Positions 1-11,966 of a stretch of DNA of 25,000 nucleotides are shown piece by piece. Source of the stretch: Cristatella mucedo (lineage: Eukaryota > Bryozoa > Phylactolaemata > Cristatellidae). The notes beneath the pieces are model-generated. The model had not been told where the DNA came from and did not search any database. It was given only the letters and a program-made list of their open reading frames with translations. The translations under genes and the position numbers were made by a program. The stretch covers positions 4,445,001 to 4,470,000 of the forward strand of contig WPIO01000008.1 of NCBI GenBank assembly GCA_009760855.2, written 5' to 3'. How positions within the stretch are numbered: the stretch's first letter is position 1; each line of letters starts with the position of its first letter.

Positions 1-1857
<1,857 letters not shown>

Positions 1858-1990
1858 TTTAGTTTAGGGATTAGGATTTTGAGTGCAGTGCATAGGGGTG
1901 TAAGTTTTTTAGGTTTGCGGCTCAGGGTTTAGTGGTTTGATTTATTTTGTATTCGGCTGGGTTTGAGGTTCTGGGTTTAGGGTAAAGTGC
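1858..1990 (+). repeat. Degenerate TTTAGGG/TTAGGG-like T/G-rich block
   Basis: The plus strand is strikingly T/G-rich with almost no C. It contains scattered telomere-like words: GTTTAGGG, ATTAGG, CAGGGTTTAG and GGGTTTAGGG. They are not in perfect tandem. This could be a decayed interstitial telomeric array or simply biased T/G-rich sequence. The surroundings return to ordinary composition. Confidence 0.3.
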
Positions 1991-2306
1991 ATAGGTTTTA
2001 GCGGGAAACTCTAAGCAGAAAATATATCTTTAAACGTGTTTCTTTTTTGTAAATATAAACAGACGCTGGCGATCATGTTTACCAATCTGCTATGGGCACT
2101 GTGCCTGCAGCAGAAAGTGAACTGGATCAATGCATGCACGACGCCATATTAGCTAATTACTCCCAGAGAGAGCGACTGCTGTCAGATTGGTGCCCTTAAT
2201 AGCGGCCTAATCTTAAGTCAAACAATAATTTTCTTCCATACTTAATACTAAATAGCACAGCTCATAAGCGTCTGCTTATCGTGGCTAATCCATAAGCCAT
2301 TTTCAG

Positions 2307-2778
2307 TTCAAAGTCAGCGGCCAAGTATCGTGCGATTCGCGCTCACGTGACCGACGCCCAACGCATCGAATATTTGAGGTCGAAACTCTCTCTGGGGAAA
2401 ACGACGTCGGTCCAGCGACCGTCGTGGTCGGCGACGACGAGCGCAAAAAGCCGGCATCCGGCTCTGCAACCGCATCAACAGCAGATGCGGGCACTTTCTT
2501 CTGCTTCGGCATTACCACGTCCGAGCAGCACAGCGGTCGTGACTTTCAACGTTGACGCCACGACGGCTTCGGTTGGGTCGCCGCTCAGGGAGCAGGAGTG
2601 CGGCTACTTCCGGTCGCTGGCCGCCAAGACACTGGATAGCGGCGAGGAGTCGAGGAAGCAGCAGGGAAGCGCGCAAGATTCTGTTCTCCGGCGAATGAGA
2701 GCCTCTCCTGTGAGGAGGTCGCTCCGCAAGAATGGCGGCTGGTCGAAGGGCCGCGAAACGCACATTAATGCCTACTAA
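2307..2778 (+). CDS. Possible 3'-terminal coding exon, unknown protein
   Basis: An open frame of about 157 codons ends in TAA at 2776-2778. It has no usable ATG at its left end, but TTTTCAG at 2300-2306 with an upstream CTAAT (2285-2289) resembles a splice acceptor with a branch point. The peptide begins SKSAAKYRAIRAHV and continues with DAQRIEYLRSKLSLG. A Ser/Thr/Gln-rich middle, ECGYFRSLAAKTLDSGEE and a basic C-terminus follow, ending in INAY. An AATAAA lies at 3050-3055, about 270 bases past the stop, where a cleavage signal could be. I recognise no domain family. The alternative is a chance frame in moderately G+C-rich DNA. The acceptor, stop and polyadenylation signal together make a last exon plausible but not proven. 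Confidence 0.3.
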
Positions 2779-4820
2779 TATGGCCGCGGGAGCTGATTCT
2801 CGTTAGTAAATTAGGGATGGAAGAAATTACAGTCGTGACTTTTATCGACGCAGTAGTAAGCAGCAGCGCCGTTCCGTGAAATTGATTTAATTTTGTCTGC
2901 GCACGACTAGAGGCAGAGCGGTACGTGTTGCAGAAGAACTGCGGCTGGATATCATTAGTCAGTTCAACCTTGCTCAAGGTGTGGAAGCCAGTCGCACAGC
3001 TCCAACTAATGGCGATCGTCATGACCTTGACTGTCAAATCTAAATAGGAAATAAATGAACCACTGTAAGTTTCGAACCGCCCATGAATTGCCGAGTTGGA
3101 TGCGCAGCACTCTGGATGCGCTCGCACATAGCCATCAAGAACCAGCCAGCGAGCAGCTCTGTCGTTTGATAACCAGTAAGAATATAGCAAGCCACTGTTT
3201 TCCGATAACCAATAATTAGTTTCTTGATTATAGAAAAGAGTGAGATCGAGAGGCCCGTGGCCCGCGGTCTGAACGAAAAAGGCGCGCTAGGATTCTCGCG
3301 CGGCTATCGCCGTGCTTCCGACGAAAGGAAAGCTCGCCGCGACCGTGTCGCGATTTAAAGATGTCGGATGTCAAACCCGCGACTCCGCTGTTAAAGGCGA
3401 GCAGCTCGACAAATGCCTCACCGTTTCAGCTTGCGGCGAGGGCGTGAAGTGAAAATTCCTGCACGGAAAACATCGGCCAACGCCATTCTAGTTACGCAGA
3501 TCATTTGTGCACAAGCGCATGTCATAGTGTGCGACAGCGAGTCCCAATTTTTGTGGGGAAGCTCGCCTTGCACGGGTGCTCGTCGGTAAGCGATCGCAAT
3601 CGGTGAGCGGCTGCAATGCGAGGGCTAGCACGGAGCCGACAGCAGAGAAAAGAGGGCGCCCTGCTGCTGCCGTTACACTCTTCCGCCATCGGCGGGAGGT
3701 CGCCAGCTAATCGCTTTCGCGTCGCTGCTCTCTTTCCCCAGAATTCAGAGCGCTCCTAGACGTTCTCCGCACTTTCATCATCCAAATAGCTGCGTCGAGC
3801 GTGCGGGCGCCGTCAGCCAACCGGACACGAATGCCGCTTCTGGCAGGGCACTCAAAAGCGGTCGAGTCCTAGTTCTGCGGCGTCGCTTTTGTTATAGCGC
3901 TAATAACGCTGCAATGAACAATTCTCAAGCGCATACCGTCGGCCGCACGTGGCTGACGCATCCGGTAAGAAACGCAATGGCACGATGATGACAGGCTCTA
4001 GAATCGACGGTTCTAACGCGGACCTGACTGAGCTGACAGATAATGGTAGGCGACACGGCTGATCGTTGTGACGGTTTGAAGGTGGATTACATTTCGCGCT
4101 GCCACAGCCTTCTTGTTCGTGGCCTGGCGCTAGCTCTACCGTCCGCCGTACCAGGGAGCACTGACGAAAAAGCGATTGGGAAGTTCCGGATTTCGACACG
4201 CCGTAAACGCGCGTCGTCGTAGGACTTTTGTTTTAGCCGACGGCGCTGCAGTAGGTCGCCGACCAGCCTAGCGTGTCGCGTGCGAGCGTGCACTGTTAGC
4301 GTACCGGCCCTTTCAGTGCGCCAACTCTTAACCACCGCGGCTAATTGGGCATCGATCTCCGATCGATGGAAGAGCGGGCCGCTGAGAACGAAGCGTGGAT
4401 GCCAATTAATTTGACTGACGTGCGGGTCATCTGCGCGCGGCGAGCATCGTCGCGAAGCTGAAATAGCGGCGGCGGCGGCTCAGAAAGGATCCCCGATTGA
4501 ATGAATCGCGCGCGACTGAAATAAAGGTTAGCCGAAGCCGACAGAAAAAGCTTTTTGGCGTCGAGACGAGCTCCGAGCAGCCGCACGATTTCCCTCCGAA
4601 AGCAGTGCATAAAACTTGACGCCGCCATATTTCCTAAGACAGCTGAGCACGCAGTGCACAGCCGCCGAGGCCGTCGACTCGCGATCGACGGCGCACGCAG
4701 CGGCCTTCGCAGCGGTCCGTGTGCGCCGTCGATTTCGCTGCGGCGCGCGCAGCTTCCGGAGCTGCGGGTGGAAAGCGCGAGCGAGCCACCGGCGGACGCC
4801 GACGAGATCTTCGCAGTTCA
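2779..4820. other. Unassigned intergenic sequence
   Basis: Apart from the AATAAA at 3050-3055 no signal was found. Frames on both strands are short and unrelated to any family I recognise. G+C and CpG content rises from about 4.65 kb onward. Confidence 0.45.
3050..3055 (+). terminator. Candidate polyadenylation signal AATAAA
   Basis: A canonical hexamer sits about 270 bases downstream of the stop codon of the possible terminal exon at 2307-2778. Such hexamers also occur by chance in AT-rich DNA. Confidence 0.2.
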
Positions 4821-4823
4821 TGT

Positions 4824-4985
4824 GAGCCGTAATGGCTCACTAGGTAAGGCGGTTGCTTTTCCCGACCTCGGCCCCGAGGTCGTGGGCTCGAATCCTGCAG
4901 TGGGCGATCCTTTATCGCCACTGCAAGCGGTGGTGATAGCCGTAAAGGCTCTCTTCTGTCGCTATACAAAAGAGGCTGTTAAATC
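4824..4985 (+). mobile_element. tRNA-derived SINE-like element
   Basis: The sequence has a tRNA-type internal Pol III promoter. The A box is TGGCTCACTAGG at 4833-4844 and the B box is GGCTCGAATCC around 4885-4895, with spacing close to that of a tRNA gene. The block around the B box (about 4878-4901) matches the SINE-like element near 15353-15376 with only two differences. The anticodon arm is not intact: a GACCTCG/CGAGGTC hairpin lies in its place. This is therefore not a working tRNA. The 3' body beyond the B box is uncertain, and the right boundary given is an estimate. Confidence 0.6.
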
Positions 4986-5555
4986 AGCTAGCATTAGTTC
5001 GCTACACCGGACGCCTGCAATTCCGCCGCGCGTCGCTTGGGCCGGCTTCACGACCGAAAAGGCGAGCATGCAGAGCGTGCCCGCGAACGCCGCAATCACC
5101 ACGCCGCCGCCGCGCCCCGGCGTGCTTCCGGGGCTTGCTCGGTCGTGGTGGAAGCTGCTCGCTCGCCGTCTCACTCCGCTCGTTCGCCACGCGAAGGACG
5201 ACACTGCGCACGCCGCCGCCGTCGCCGGTCGGATCGGCCTCTGACGACTGCGGCGCCGCCCGCCGCCTCAGTCGTCAGACTGACGGCGACGCGCGATTCA
5301 CGCCAGACCGATGGCGTCACGCGACCGTATCTGCAGTCGCCAGACTAAGTGCGATGGCGGTCGCTCACGTTTGTCTCCCCAGTATCGCCGGCCTCACCGC
5401 ACCGACCGATAGCCATCTCGCCAGACAGCATGCGGCCGAGAGCCGCGCCAGGCTGCTGTTCGCTCTCGCCTCAGCACTGGCTTCGCGCTCGCAGCGCCGA
5501 CGGAGCCGAGTGCAGCGCAGGGGCTTGAGAGGAGGAGGCAGGGGTGCTGAGGATT
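4986..5555. other. G+C-rich, CpG-rich stretch without a supported gene
   Basis: Dense CG dinucleotides keep several frames open on both strands at once. The proteins are low-complexity Arg/Ala/Pro/Ser mixtures typical of G+C-rich noncoding DNA. It may act as a CpG island, but no gene start next to it is evident. Confidence 0.35.
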
Positions 5556-5559
5556 AGCG

Positions 5560-5645
5560 GGGCTCCGGATGGAGCTCGAACTTGTGCTCCGTCGATGCTC
5601 AGGGCGCGGCGAACTGGCGGCCTAAGACGCCTGACTAGAGCGGCG
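5560..5645 (-). mobile_element. tRNA-like SINE head (minus strand)
   Basis: On the minus strand an A-box-like GCTCTAGTCAGGCGTC is followed about 60 bases later by a B-box-like AGTTCGAGCTCC. The A-to-B distance is longer than in a simple tRNA, as in a SINE or a tRNA-like with an insertion. No complete cloverleaf can be folded by eye. It could belong to the same loose family as the element at 4824-4985, but the two are not clearly alignable. Confidence 0.35.
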
Positions 5646-5929
5646 CCCCGACTTCTCGATCTGTGTGCGCTCGCAGGCGCTTGACCGAGAGAGTCGGCGC
5701 GAATCGAGTTAGAATCGAGTTAGCATCGAACGGAGGCCCCTGGATTTGGATTAGCGGCCCCTGACTCCCGCCTAGGAGCGGGCTGAAAAGGGCGGGGAAA
5801 ATCGGAAGCCCGGCAGCAGCGCTGTGGGTAGGCGTTGGCCACGCGGCACGGCGCCCTAGCCCGCGGGCGCACAGTAACCATGGAGAGCGCCGTCGGCGGA
5901 AGCCCGAGCAAAGCACTCACCTTGTAAAG

Positions 5930-5963
5930 TAATAGTAATAATAACAATAATAATAATAATAAA
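5930..5963. repeat. (AAT)n microsatellite
   Basis: A short imperfect AAT/TAA trinucleotide run with one C interruption, close to the 3' end of the adjacent L2 fragment. Confidence 0.85.
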
Positions 5964-6032
5964 TCACTTAATAAAGCGCCCTCAGAGAATTTAATCTCTC
6001 TCTAAGCGCTTTACATTTGCTGCAAAGGGAAA

Positions 6033-6280
6033 GTAATGCATATTCGTCTGTGACTTCACGCATGAGAGTTTCCTATTGCGCACCGAGAGCCCAATCGGCT
6101 TTCGGTGCGCATGCCGTAGACAGCCAACAGACTTCATCCCACGCAACGAAGAGAAAATGTGAAGCATGGCTGAGTCAGGGGAGCAGTAGAGGTAGTGAAT
6201 AGCATGGAAGTAGCAGCGTAGGACGGCTGGATAGGATGCGCTGCAGTCAGCAGGAGGAGGGTAGATTTCGTTGCGTAAGA
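6033..6280 (-). mobile_element. L2-clade LINE, 3'-end fragment
   Basis: This segment aligns collinearly with the 3' end of the long L2 copy at 20338-23270. Shared blocks include the sequence around CCAACAGACTT, GAGTCAGG, GCAGCAGGAG and GTTGCGTAAGA, plus the terminal block that reads GTCTGT(A/G)AC. Relative to the long copy it lacks part of the segment just inside the 3' end. It is a heavily 5'-truncated copy of about 250 bp, the usual fate of LINE insertions. A near-perfect hairpin lies at 6078-6110. No coding capacity remains. Confidence 0.85.
6078..6110. repeat. Hairpin in L2 3' region (14-bp arms, 5-nt loop)
   Basis: Arms at 6078-6091 and 6097-6110 pair at 13 of 14 positions around a CAATC loop. 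The equivalent site in the L2 copies at 20338-23270 and 11967-12472 keeps only the inner AAGCC/GGCT pairing. Confidence 0.8.
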
Positions 6281-7380
6281 GTCGAAAAAGAGGTGACTGG
6301 CACAGTAATGGCCGTCTGCATTAGCTCGGGTCCCAATCGGTTTGTGATAAATTCGTTTAGAAAGCCGCTCACCCATGGCCAGCGACCGTAGTGAATTGTT
6401 GTTAGCTCGATAATTGCCGTCCGAGTGCCGCGACTGCTACCAAAGTTCGCAGAGTGAGTCGTCGTTCTACATTTTGCTTGCGACTGAATCCAGCGTACCA
6501 CCGAGGCACTGAGCCGAGGCCGCCAGCTCATCAGGCGCCCAGACGCGGTCCGCGCCCACTTCCCTTTGCGATGATCTCGCGAATACCAAGAGGCTCACGC
6601 TGCAGATGCATGACGACATCGATCGCGCACCCGTACACCCGTGCTTCACTTCCAGATCTTCGCCAATGGAGTGGCCAAATTTATACGGCATCTTTTTTGC
6701 ACAGATGTTTCCCTGTGCCTTTGCACGGGCGCTGCGCGTTGCCAATCACCCCGGCGTATAGGCCTGCAAAGTTGTGCTGACTGACGAGTGGCGATAAATC
6801 CATGCTCTACTGCGTGGCAGCCTAACGGTTGAGCAATGCGCATGTTCCTTGTGGTCCAAACGGGCCAACGGGGCGAGGCAACCGAATTCCCTCGCGGCTC
6901 GCATTGGAGAGTCCGCTGCCGTGAGCCCGGTATCAGTGGGCGCCGAGAGGTCGTCACGTCATCAAGTTAGCGTCAAGTCGTAAGTGCCATCGAGTGCAGG
7001 CCTCGAAGACTCATCAGACAACTTGCCAGGATTCAGTGTCCCGGCAGTACTAGTTGAGGGCGGGTGGGCGGCGGCTGTCTCGTGCAGGAGCGCCTGCAGC
7101 TGTCCGAGCCTTAGGTATATCGATATAGCAAGCAATATCCGCATAGCGATGTTATGGTGGCGCCAGGCGACGACAACTTCTTAAACGACGTTTGCCGCTG
7201 CTCGAGCGCATTCCACCGACATCAAACGAAGCCGACCCACAGCCCTGGTTTGACCCAGTGAAGTGATTGGTGAAGAGTGGTGAAGTTGCTCGCCTTTGAA
7301 GGCCGAGGCCGTGCGCTCGACCCCCGTGGCACACGTGGTAGAGCCCGTATAGAGATTATGTTCTCTTTGGGCACTTCACA
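6281..7380. other. Unassigned intergenic sequence
   Basis: Reading frames of 90-108 codons on both strands overlap one another and match no family I recognise. No tRNA-like or transposon signature was seen. Confidence 0.45.
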
Positions 7381-7470
7381 AATAAATTATACAAACACAC
7401 ACATATTATATATGTATGTATATATATACATTGCACATATAAATATTGCATATACATTAAGGTTTATTAA
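7381..7470. repeat. AT-rich alternating purine-pyrimidine tract
   Basis: Mixed TA, CA and ATAC dinucleotide-like sequence. It lies just beyond the presumed 3' end of the retrotransposon remnant to its right. On the minus strand an AATAAA (7463-7468) occurs 70 bases after that element's stop codon. The tract may mark the element's 3' tail or a pre-existing simple repeat at the insertion point. Confidence 0.5.
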
Positions 7471-8640
7471 AATATTTAACATTAGCCAGCGGTGCCCTGC
7501 CCTGCCGGGGTCCCCGGTGCTACCCGGGCCTCCCGGTTCAGGAACAAGGGCCACAGGGCTTTCGAGCCGGTAATGGTACTGCCGTAATGGCGTCGGTGGC
7601 ACAGTGCCGCCTTAGAACCGTCCTTTCCGTGCGTGGAATGCAGAGGTCGGCCAGGCAAGCTTCATTGTCTGGCCACCAGCTGCCGAGAGCCCCGACCGCG
7701 AAGGGCCTCGCCACTGCCGACCGATAGCCAGCGGTAAGGAAAGACCGGGCAATGGCTGCATATTTATCGGTCTTGCTGTGGGCCGCCACAATCAGAGCAT
7801 CCTCGCTGCTGTCGATCGGCACCGTCACATCAACAATTACTAAATCAGTGCCGTTGTCAATGGGCAGGTCCGGCTTGAGAGTCAGACCACCGGTAAGCGG
7901 GAGGGCGCGGCCGGCCGACATGTAGTTAAGCTCGGTGGCCGGAAGAGCTCCGATCAGGCGGCCCAGAACCAGGTTGTGTCGGGCCGTAATTGCATTCAGT
8001 ATCGGTCGGCAGTGGCTCAGCACGTGGCAAGCGGCCTCTGCCTCCGTGCGGCATAGACGGTAGCTGGTAACCGTCGCAGAGTATGCCCGACTCCTGGCAG
8101 CAGCCACAGGCAGCGCGTCCAGGCGCGCTCAGTGCACGAACCGCCAAGCCCGGAACGACAGGTCAAGACCCGTGGTCAAGAAGTGACGGTGGCTGGCGAA
8201 TCTGTCGTGGCCAGGCAGGAGGGTTGAAAGTGCCCTATTCAGGCTGGGCCGCCCAAGCACGGCCTTCCACGAGCATGTCGAACTCTCACGGCTTCGTGAT
8301 GACCACTCGTGGCACGACCCAGTGCTCGATGCCATCAGGGTCGATGGACACAGCCAGCACTTCAGGACCGGTCGGCGAGAGGCGACAGGAGAGCCGCTTT
8401 CGCGTCCGACCACAGTGAAATTGGGCCAACCGTGTTGCCAAGATCGAAGGCTGCTGGGCTCAGGTATCGCGAACACTCATCATCGGACGATGGCGTGCCA
8501 TCCAGGCTGGCGACTGCCCGCTCGAATCTGTGACAGGCGACTTGACGGACGCGAGCATCGGGCGAGCACAGCTTGCGACAGGCTTTCGCAGCTACGTATA
8601 CATTATGAGTAGCTCGCTGCCTGTGGATTCGCTTCGCTGA
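7471..8640 (-). mobile_element. R2/NeSL/Utopia-group non-LTR retrotransposon, C-terminal remnant (pseudogene)
   Basis: The minus-strand product matches the region after the reverse transcriptase in LINEs carrying a restriction-like endonuclease. In order it has SPDARVRQVA and SLWSDAKAA (near 8575-8400), GHDRFASHRHFL and DLSFRAWRFVH (about 8220-8132), ARLDALP, a zinc-knuckle region ending in C-x8-H-x4-C, RHNLVLGRL, the endonuclease motif PD-x12-D at 7829-7873 followed by DVTVP and K-x2-KY, and FAVGALGSW before the stop at 7538-7540. The copy is dead. HRAR reads H-stop-AR (TGA at 8129-8131, one change from CGA). The first knuckle Cys is Tyr (8060-8062). At least two frameshifts lie between about 8280 and 8480. 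No reverse transcriptase was found upstream, so it is 5' truncated. There is no sign of the 28S rDNA target used by R2 itself. The exact clade is uncertain. Confidence 0.88.
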
Positions 8641-9217
8641 GCCATAGTAGTTCACGGAAAACAATGCTTCGCCATCTTGCCGCTTGACGGAAGTGCGCCA
8701 TCTTGTATTATGTAGGAATTTATTGCTGAAATTTGTAGAGACGTATATGTACTTGTATATAACGATAAGATTTGTGTAATAGCCGGAAGTCCGTCGACCC
8801 CAGTTTAATTTACAGCTCGGCTCGCGCGAGCGCGAGTATGGGCGCAGCATCGCACAGCCAGAATCGGTTGACTGACCAACACCTAAAAGTCGGCAACGAA
8901 AGAGCAGCTCAAATGACAGCTAGCACAGCTCCGGACTGACAGGCTAGCGGAGCTCTTCCGCTTCCGCTAAGTTCTCAACAGGCGCTCTTTTTAAAGGGAA
9001 GCTCAAGCGAAGTAGCATAGAATTAGTCTGAACAACATCTTGTCATGCAACTGAAGTGACTTCACCGAGTATTTTTTAGAGTGATTGCTGTGGGTGCACT
9101 AAAATGGTAACAACACCTCAGCGAATTGGTAAGTGACTTTCCCTCAAGAATCATTCAATCTTTGTTTGATGCACCCTTCTCCTACTTATAGAAGTCTCTC
9201 TTGTTTGATTACTTTCA

Positions 9218-9218
<1 letters not shown>
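8641..9218. other. Unassigned intergenic sequence
   Basis: Mostly AT-richer sequence without a supported gene. The retrotransposon alignment to the left fades near 8640, and no upstream reverse-transcriptase motifs were found here. Confidence 0.45.

Positions 9219-9255
<37 letters not shown>
9219..9255. repeat. (TA)n microsatellite
   Basis: An uninterrupted TA dinucleotide tract of about 37 bp. Confidence 0.97.
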
Positions 9256-9258
<3 letters not shown>

Positions 9259-10537
9259 AGCTGTTAAATTAGTGTCACATTACAAATTATGTAACGACCA
9301 TTCATCGAGAAGGTCGAACGAATGGGATTCTAAATTCCCTCACACAAAGACTAAATCACTGAGGCTAATGCCGTCAATGTGAAGTGCAATTCCGGATATC
9401 ACTCAGCACAGTAATAGAACGGCGTTCGTCAACACATATTGGACTTCAACATTGTTACCCGAGAAACTATAAAAAGTATGAAGGGGTAATTAACGCTGCA
9501 TCCGTATGTCATACAAATCCACGAAATCTTCCGCTTCCGCTACCGCCGCAGAGGTTTCAACTTGCCTTAGGCTGCCAGCCTGCACGACTCGCTGAGATGC
9601 CTAACTAGCAGCCGGAGTCGGCGGCTGCTGCCGCTCGCGTGTCGAACCTTGTTAAGACAGACAGCGGCCTCGCTGCAACTACTCGCATCGGCGAAAAATA
9701 GACATATCGCGCATCCATGTGCTACACGCTAGCACGCACGCCCGAGGGACAGCAGCGTCTCGTCGATTCTCTGGGGCGTCGAGAGCGGCAGCAGCTCGCC
9801 GCTGCGGAGGGTTTAGCTCCGCCTTCCGCCGAGCCGAGCCCCCCCGCCGCTGCTGCCCGTCATTCCGTGCATCGACCGCCGGCGGCGGAGGCGGCACGGC
9901 CCGCTTGGCTGTCTGCCGCCACCCCGCCCCGCCCACCGCCTCCTCCCGCACCCCATCCCGATGTCGGCCGTCCCTCAAACGGGCGCCCACGCGAACCGCC
10001 CAAGCTGCCGGCCGCGCCGGCGCCTTTCCATTCGCGTTCCTAGGCGGGGCCGCTCAGCGAAGATCGCTCAGGCTCTGCCGCGGCCGGCTTTGGGCTCAAG
10101 GCGCTATTTCTGAAGCAGCGACGACGCCTTTGGCCCAGCCAACGGCTATCCGTCGAAAAATAACCACGGCGCGGCAGACGAGGAGGAGCCGACGTCGCCT
10201 TGGTCTGGTCTGGCCGAGTCCGGTCTGGCCGAGACCGATCGTCGACGGTCAAATGCCTCGGCGCTTGGCCTGTGGTGGCGCCTCTTGCCTCAGCTCCCTC
10301 GGCGCTCAGTTGAAGCGAGTTGCCGATTCGCCGTCATGCTGAGCTTCCAAGCCGTAGAAGCGAGCCGATCTCGCGATGCCCACTCGCTGACGACGTTGCG
10401 ATTTGCTCCTTGACCCAAGTCGCACAGCGACTTTGCCGAGGCTGAAGCGAGAAGCTGGAGTGAAGCTCGCGCTCGCTGCTTTTTTCGCGAGACGTCAATG
10501 TCGACCGGTCATGTACTCCCTTGTTTTGAACTAGCGA
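9256..10537. other. Unassigned sequence with a G+C-rich block at about 9690-10350
   Basis: The left third is AT-rich and featureless. From about 9690 the DNA becomes C/G-rich with many CG dinucleotides. Frames of 100-207 codons stay open on both strands there, but the products are Pro/Ala/Arg-rich and of low complexity. The longest lacks an ATG start. This may be a CpG-island-like block without an identifiable gene. Confidence 0.4.
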
Positions 10538-10542
10538 CTCTC

Positions 10543-10576
<34 letters not shown>

Positions 10577-10608
10577 CCTCTCTCTCTCTCTCTCTCCCTC
10601 TCTCTCTC
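10538..10608. repeat. (CT)n microsatellite with CCC interruptions
   Basis: A CT dinucleotide tract of about 71 bp is interrupted at near-regular intervals by an extra C (TCCCTC), which suggests a higher-order unit of roughly 20-25 bp. Confidence 0.95.
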
Positions 10609-11422
10609 AGCGAGTCTACTGCCTCATTCGAGCGCTGCTGCTGCTTCGGAGGCAGTGTCGATCGGCTGGTTGCGTTGGCTCCGCGGCTCTTGGTTGTAGC
10701 GATTTGCCTTCGGGTTCGCTCACAGTCGGACGCGTCGCATTGGCGGTGCGGAGCTCGAGTGCCAGTGCTTGCAGCTAGCTGGCATTCGAGTGTTTACGTC
10801 TTGTGCGCTGCATTTAGTTTCTGGCATTGGCGGTGCAGCGCAGCGCCAAAGCGTGGGAGAGGGAGAGACAGCGAACCCAGCTAAGAAAAACGGCGACGAA
10901 CACAGTAAATGAAATTGAAATAAATGTAAATGAAACGGCTTACGCATTCGTTCCGCGTGCATCGCTCGCCGGCGCATTTCGGAAGTGGGAGTCCGCCAGT
11001 CGCCGAAATGCGCCTAGCAGTCCTCGTCGTCATCGTGCGTCATACGGCTAAGTGCCGTATCCGCTTCCGTCGTAAACGAACTTGCTGACGGTGCATGAAT
11101 TTGCACGTCCGAGGGAGGAGCATTTCGGTAGGATAATCAAATGGCAGCCAAGGGGCGATCTCTTGAAAAGCTTGCATTATCACGGCTTGACGACAGCGCT
11201 CGCTTGCACTGCTCCGAAGCAGCGCAAGGCCGATGGCCACCGCCGGATGTCCGCCCCCGAATGTCCGGTGGTGAGCGAATCTACTCCCAATGTGGGCCGC
11301 TTTTTCAGGCGCCGCAGTATCTGTAGGAAGTGATGCATTCGTTGAAGTTGGAGGCGCATCTTATTAGCCGGACCCCGTGAGAGTGGGTAGCATGTCTATG
11401 GAACTGCTTCGCTAAGTGAGGT
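10609..11422. other. Unassigned intergenic sequence
   Basis: No supported gene. Short frames follow the CT tract but resemble no family I recognise. Confidence 0.4.
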
Positions 11423-11459
11423 GCTCTCTCTTTCACTTTCTCTGTCTCTTCCTCTCCTC

Positions 11460-11496
<37 letters not shown>

Positions 11497-11768
11497 GTCT
11501 CTTTCTGTGGCTGTATCTATTTTTATGTCTCTCTCTACTCTCTCTTTTTTTCTGCTGCCTCCATCTCTGTCTCTTTCTCTCCGTCTCTCTCTCTTTCTCA
11601 GTGTCTCTTTCTGTGGCTGTGTGTGTCTGTCTCTCTCTATTCTCTCTTTTTTCTGCTGTCTTTATCTCTGTCTCTTTCTCTCTGTCTCTCTCTTTTTCTC
11701 TGTCTCTGTCTCTCTCTGTCTCTCTCTGTCTCTCTCCCACCCCCTTCCATCTCTCTCTCTCGCTCTTG
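11423..11768. repeat. Polypyrimidine tract containing a 106-bp tandem duplication
   Basis: About 345 bp of CT-rich imperfect simple sequence. Within it a unit starting CTCAGTGTCTCTTTCTGTGG at 11491 recurs at 11597, a period of 106 bp, with most of the intervening text conserved. All three plus-strand frames stay open as Ser/Leu/Cys-rich strings, so the open frames are a by-product of the repeat. Confidence 0.9.
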
Positions 11769-11966
11769 ATCTCTCGAACGACGCCTCCACATGCTATGGC
11801 GTGCTAACCGGATTAGCGAAAATACGGTGCAGAACGTACTTGAGCAGTACGTACGGTGGGCAAGTGCCAGCATGCGCCACTGCGCTAACGCGGTCGAATG
11901 CGTCGCACGGTACGACGATCAATGACGGTCAATGGGGATTTGTCGGTTCGGCCAGGCCGGACTTTC

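Noticed and set aside
4555-5244. 229-codon plus-strand frame
   Set aside because: It runs straight through the tRNA-derived SINE and a CpG-rich block, and no recognisable domain is seen.
6454-6957. Overlapping 92-108 codon frames on both strands
   Set aside because: They contradict one another and show no family motif; treated as chance frames.
7400-7475. 28S rDNA insertion site next to the R2-like element
   Set aside because: TTAAGG occurs near 7457-7462 but the surrounding conserved 28S sequence is absent.
9719-10342. 207-codon plus-strand frame
   Set aside because: Starts at GTG, not ATG. The product is low-complexity Pro/Ala/Arg and the opposite strand is equally open.
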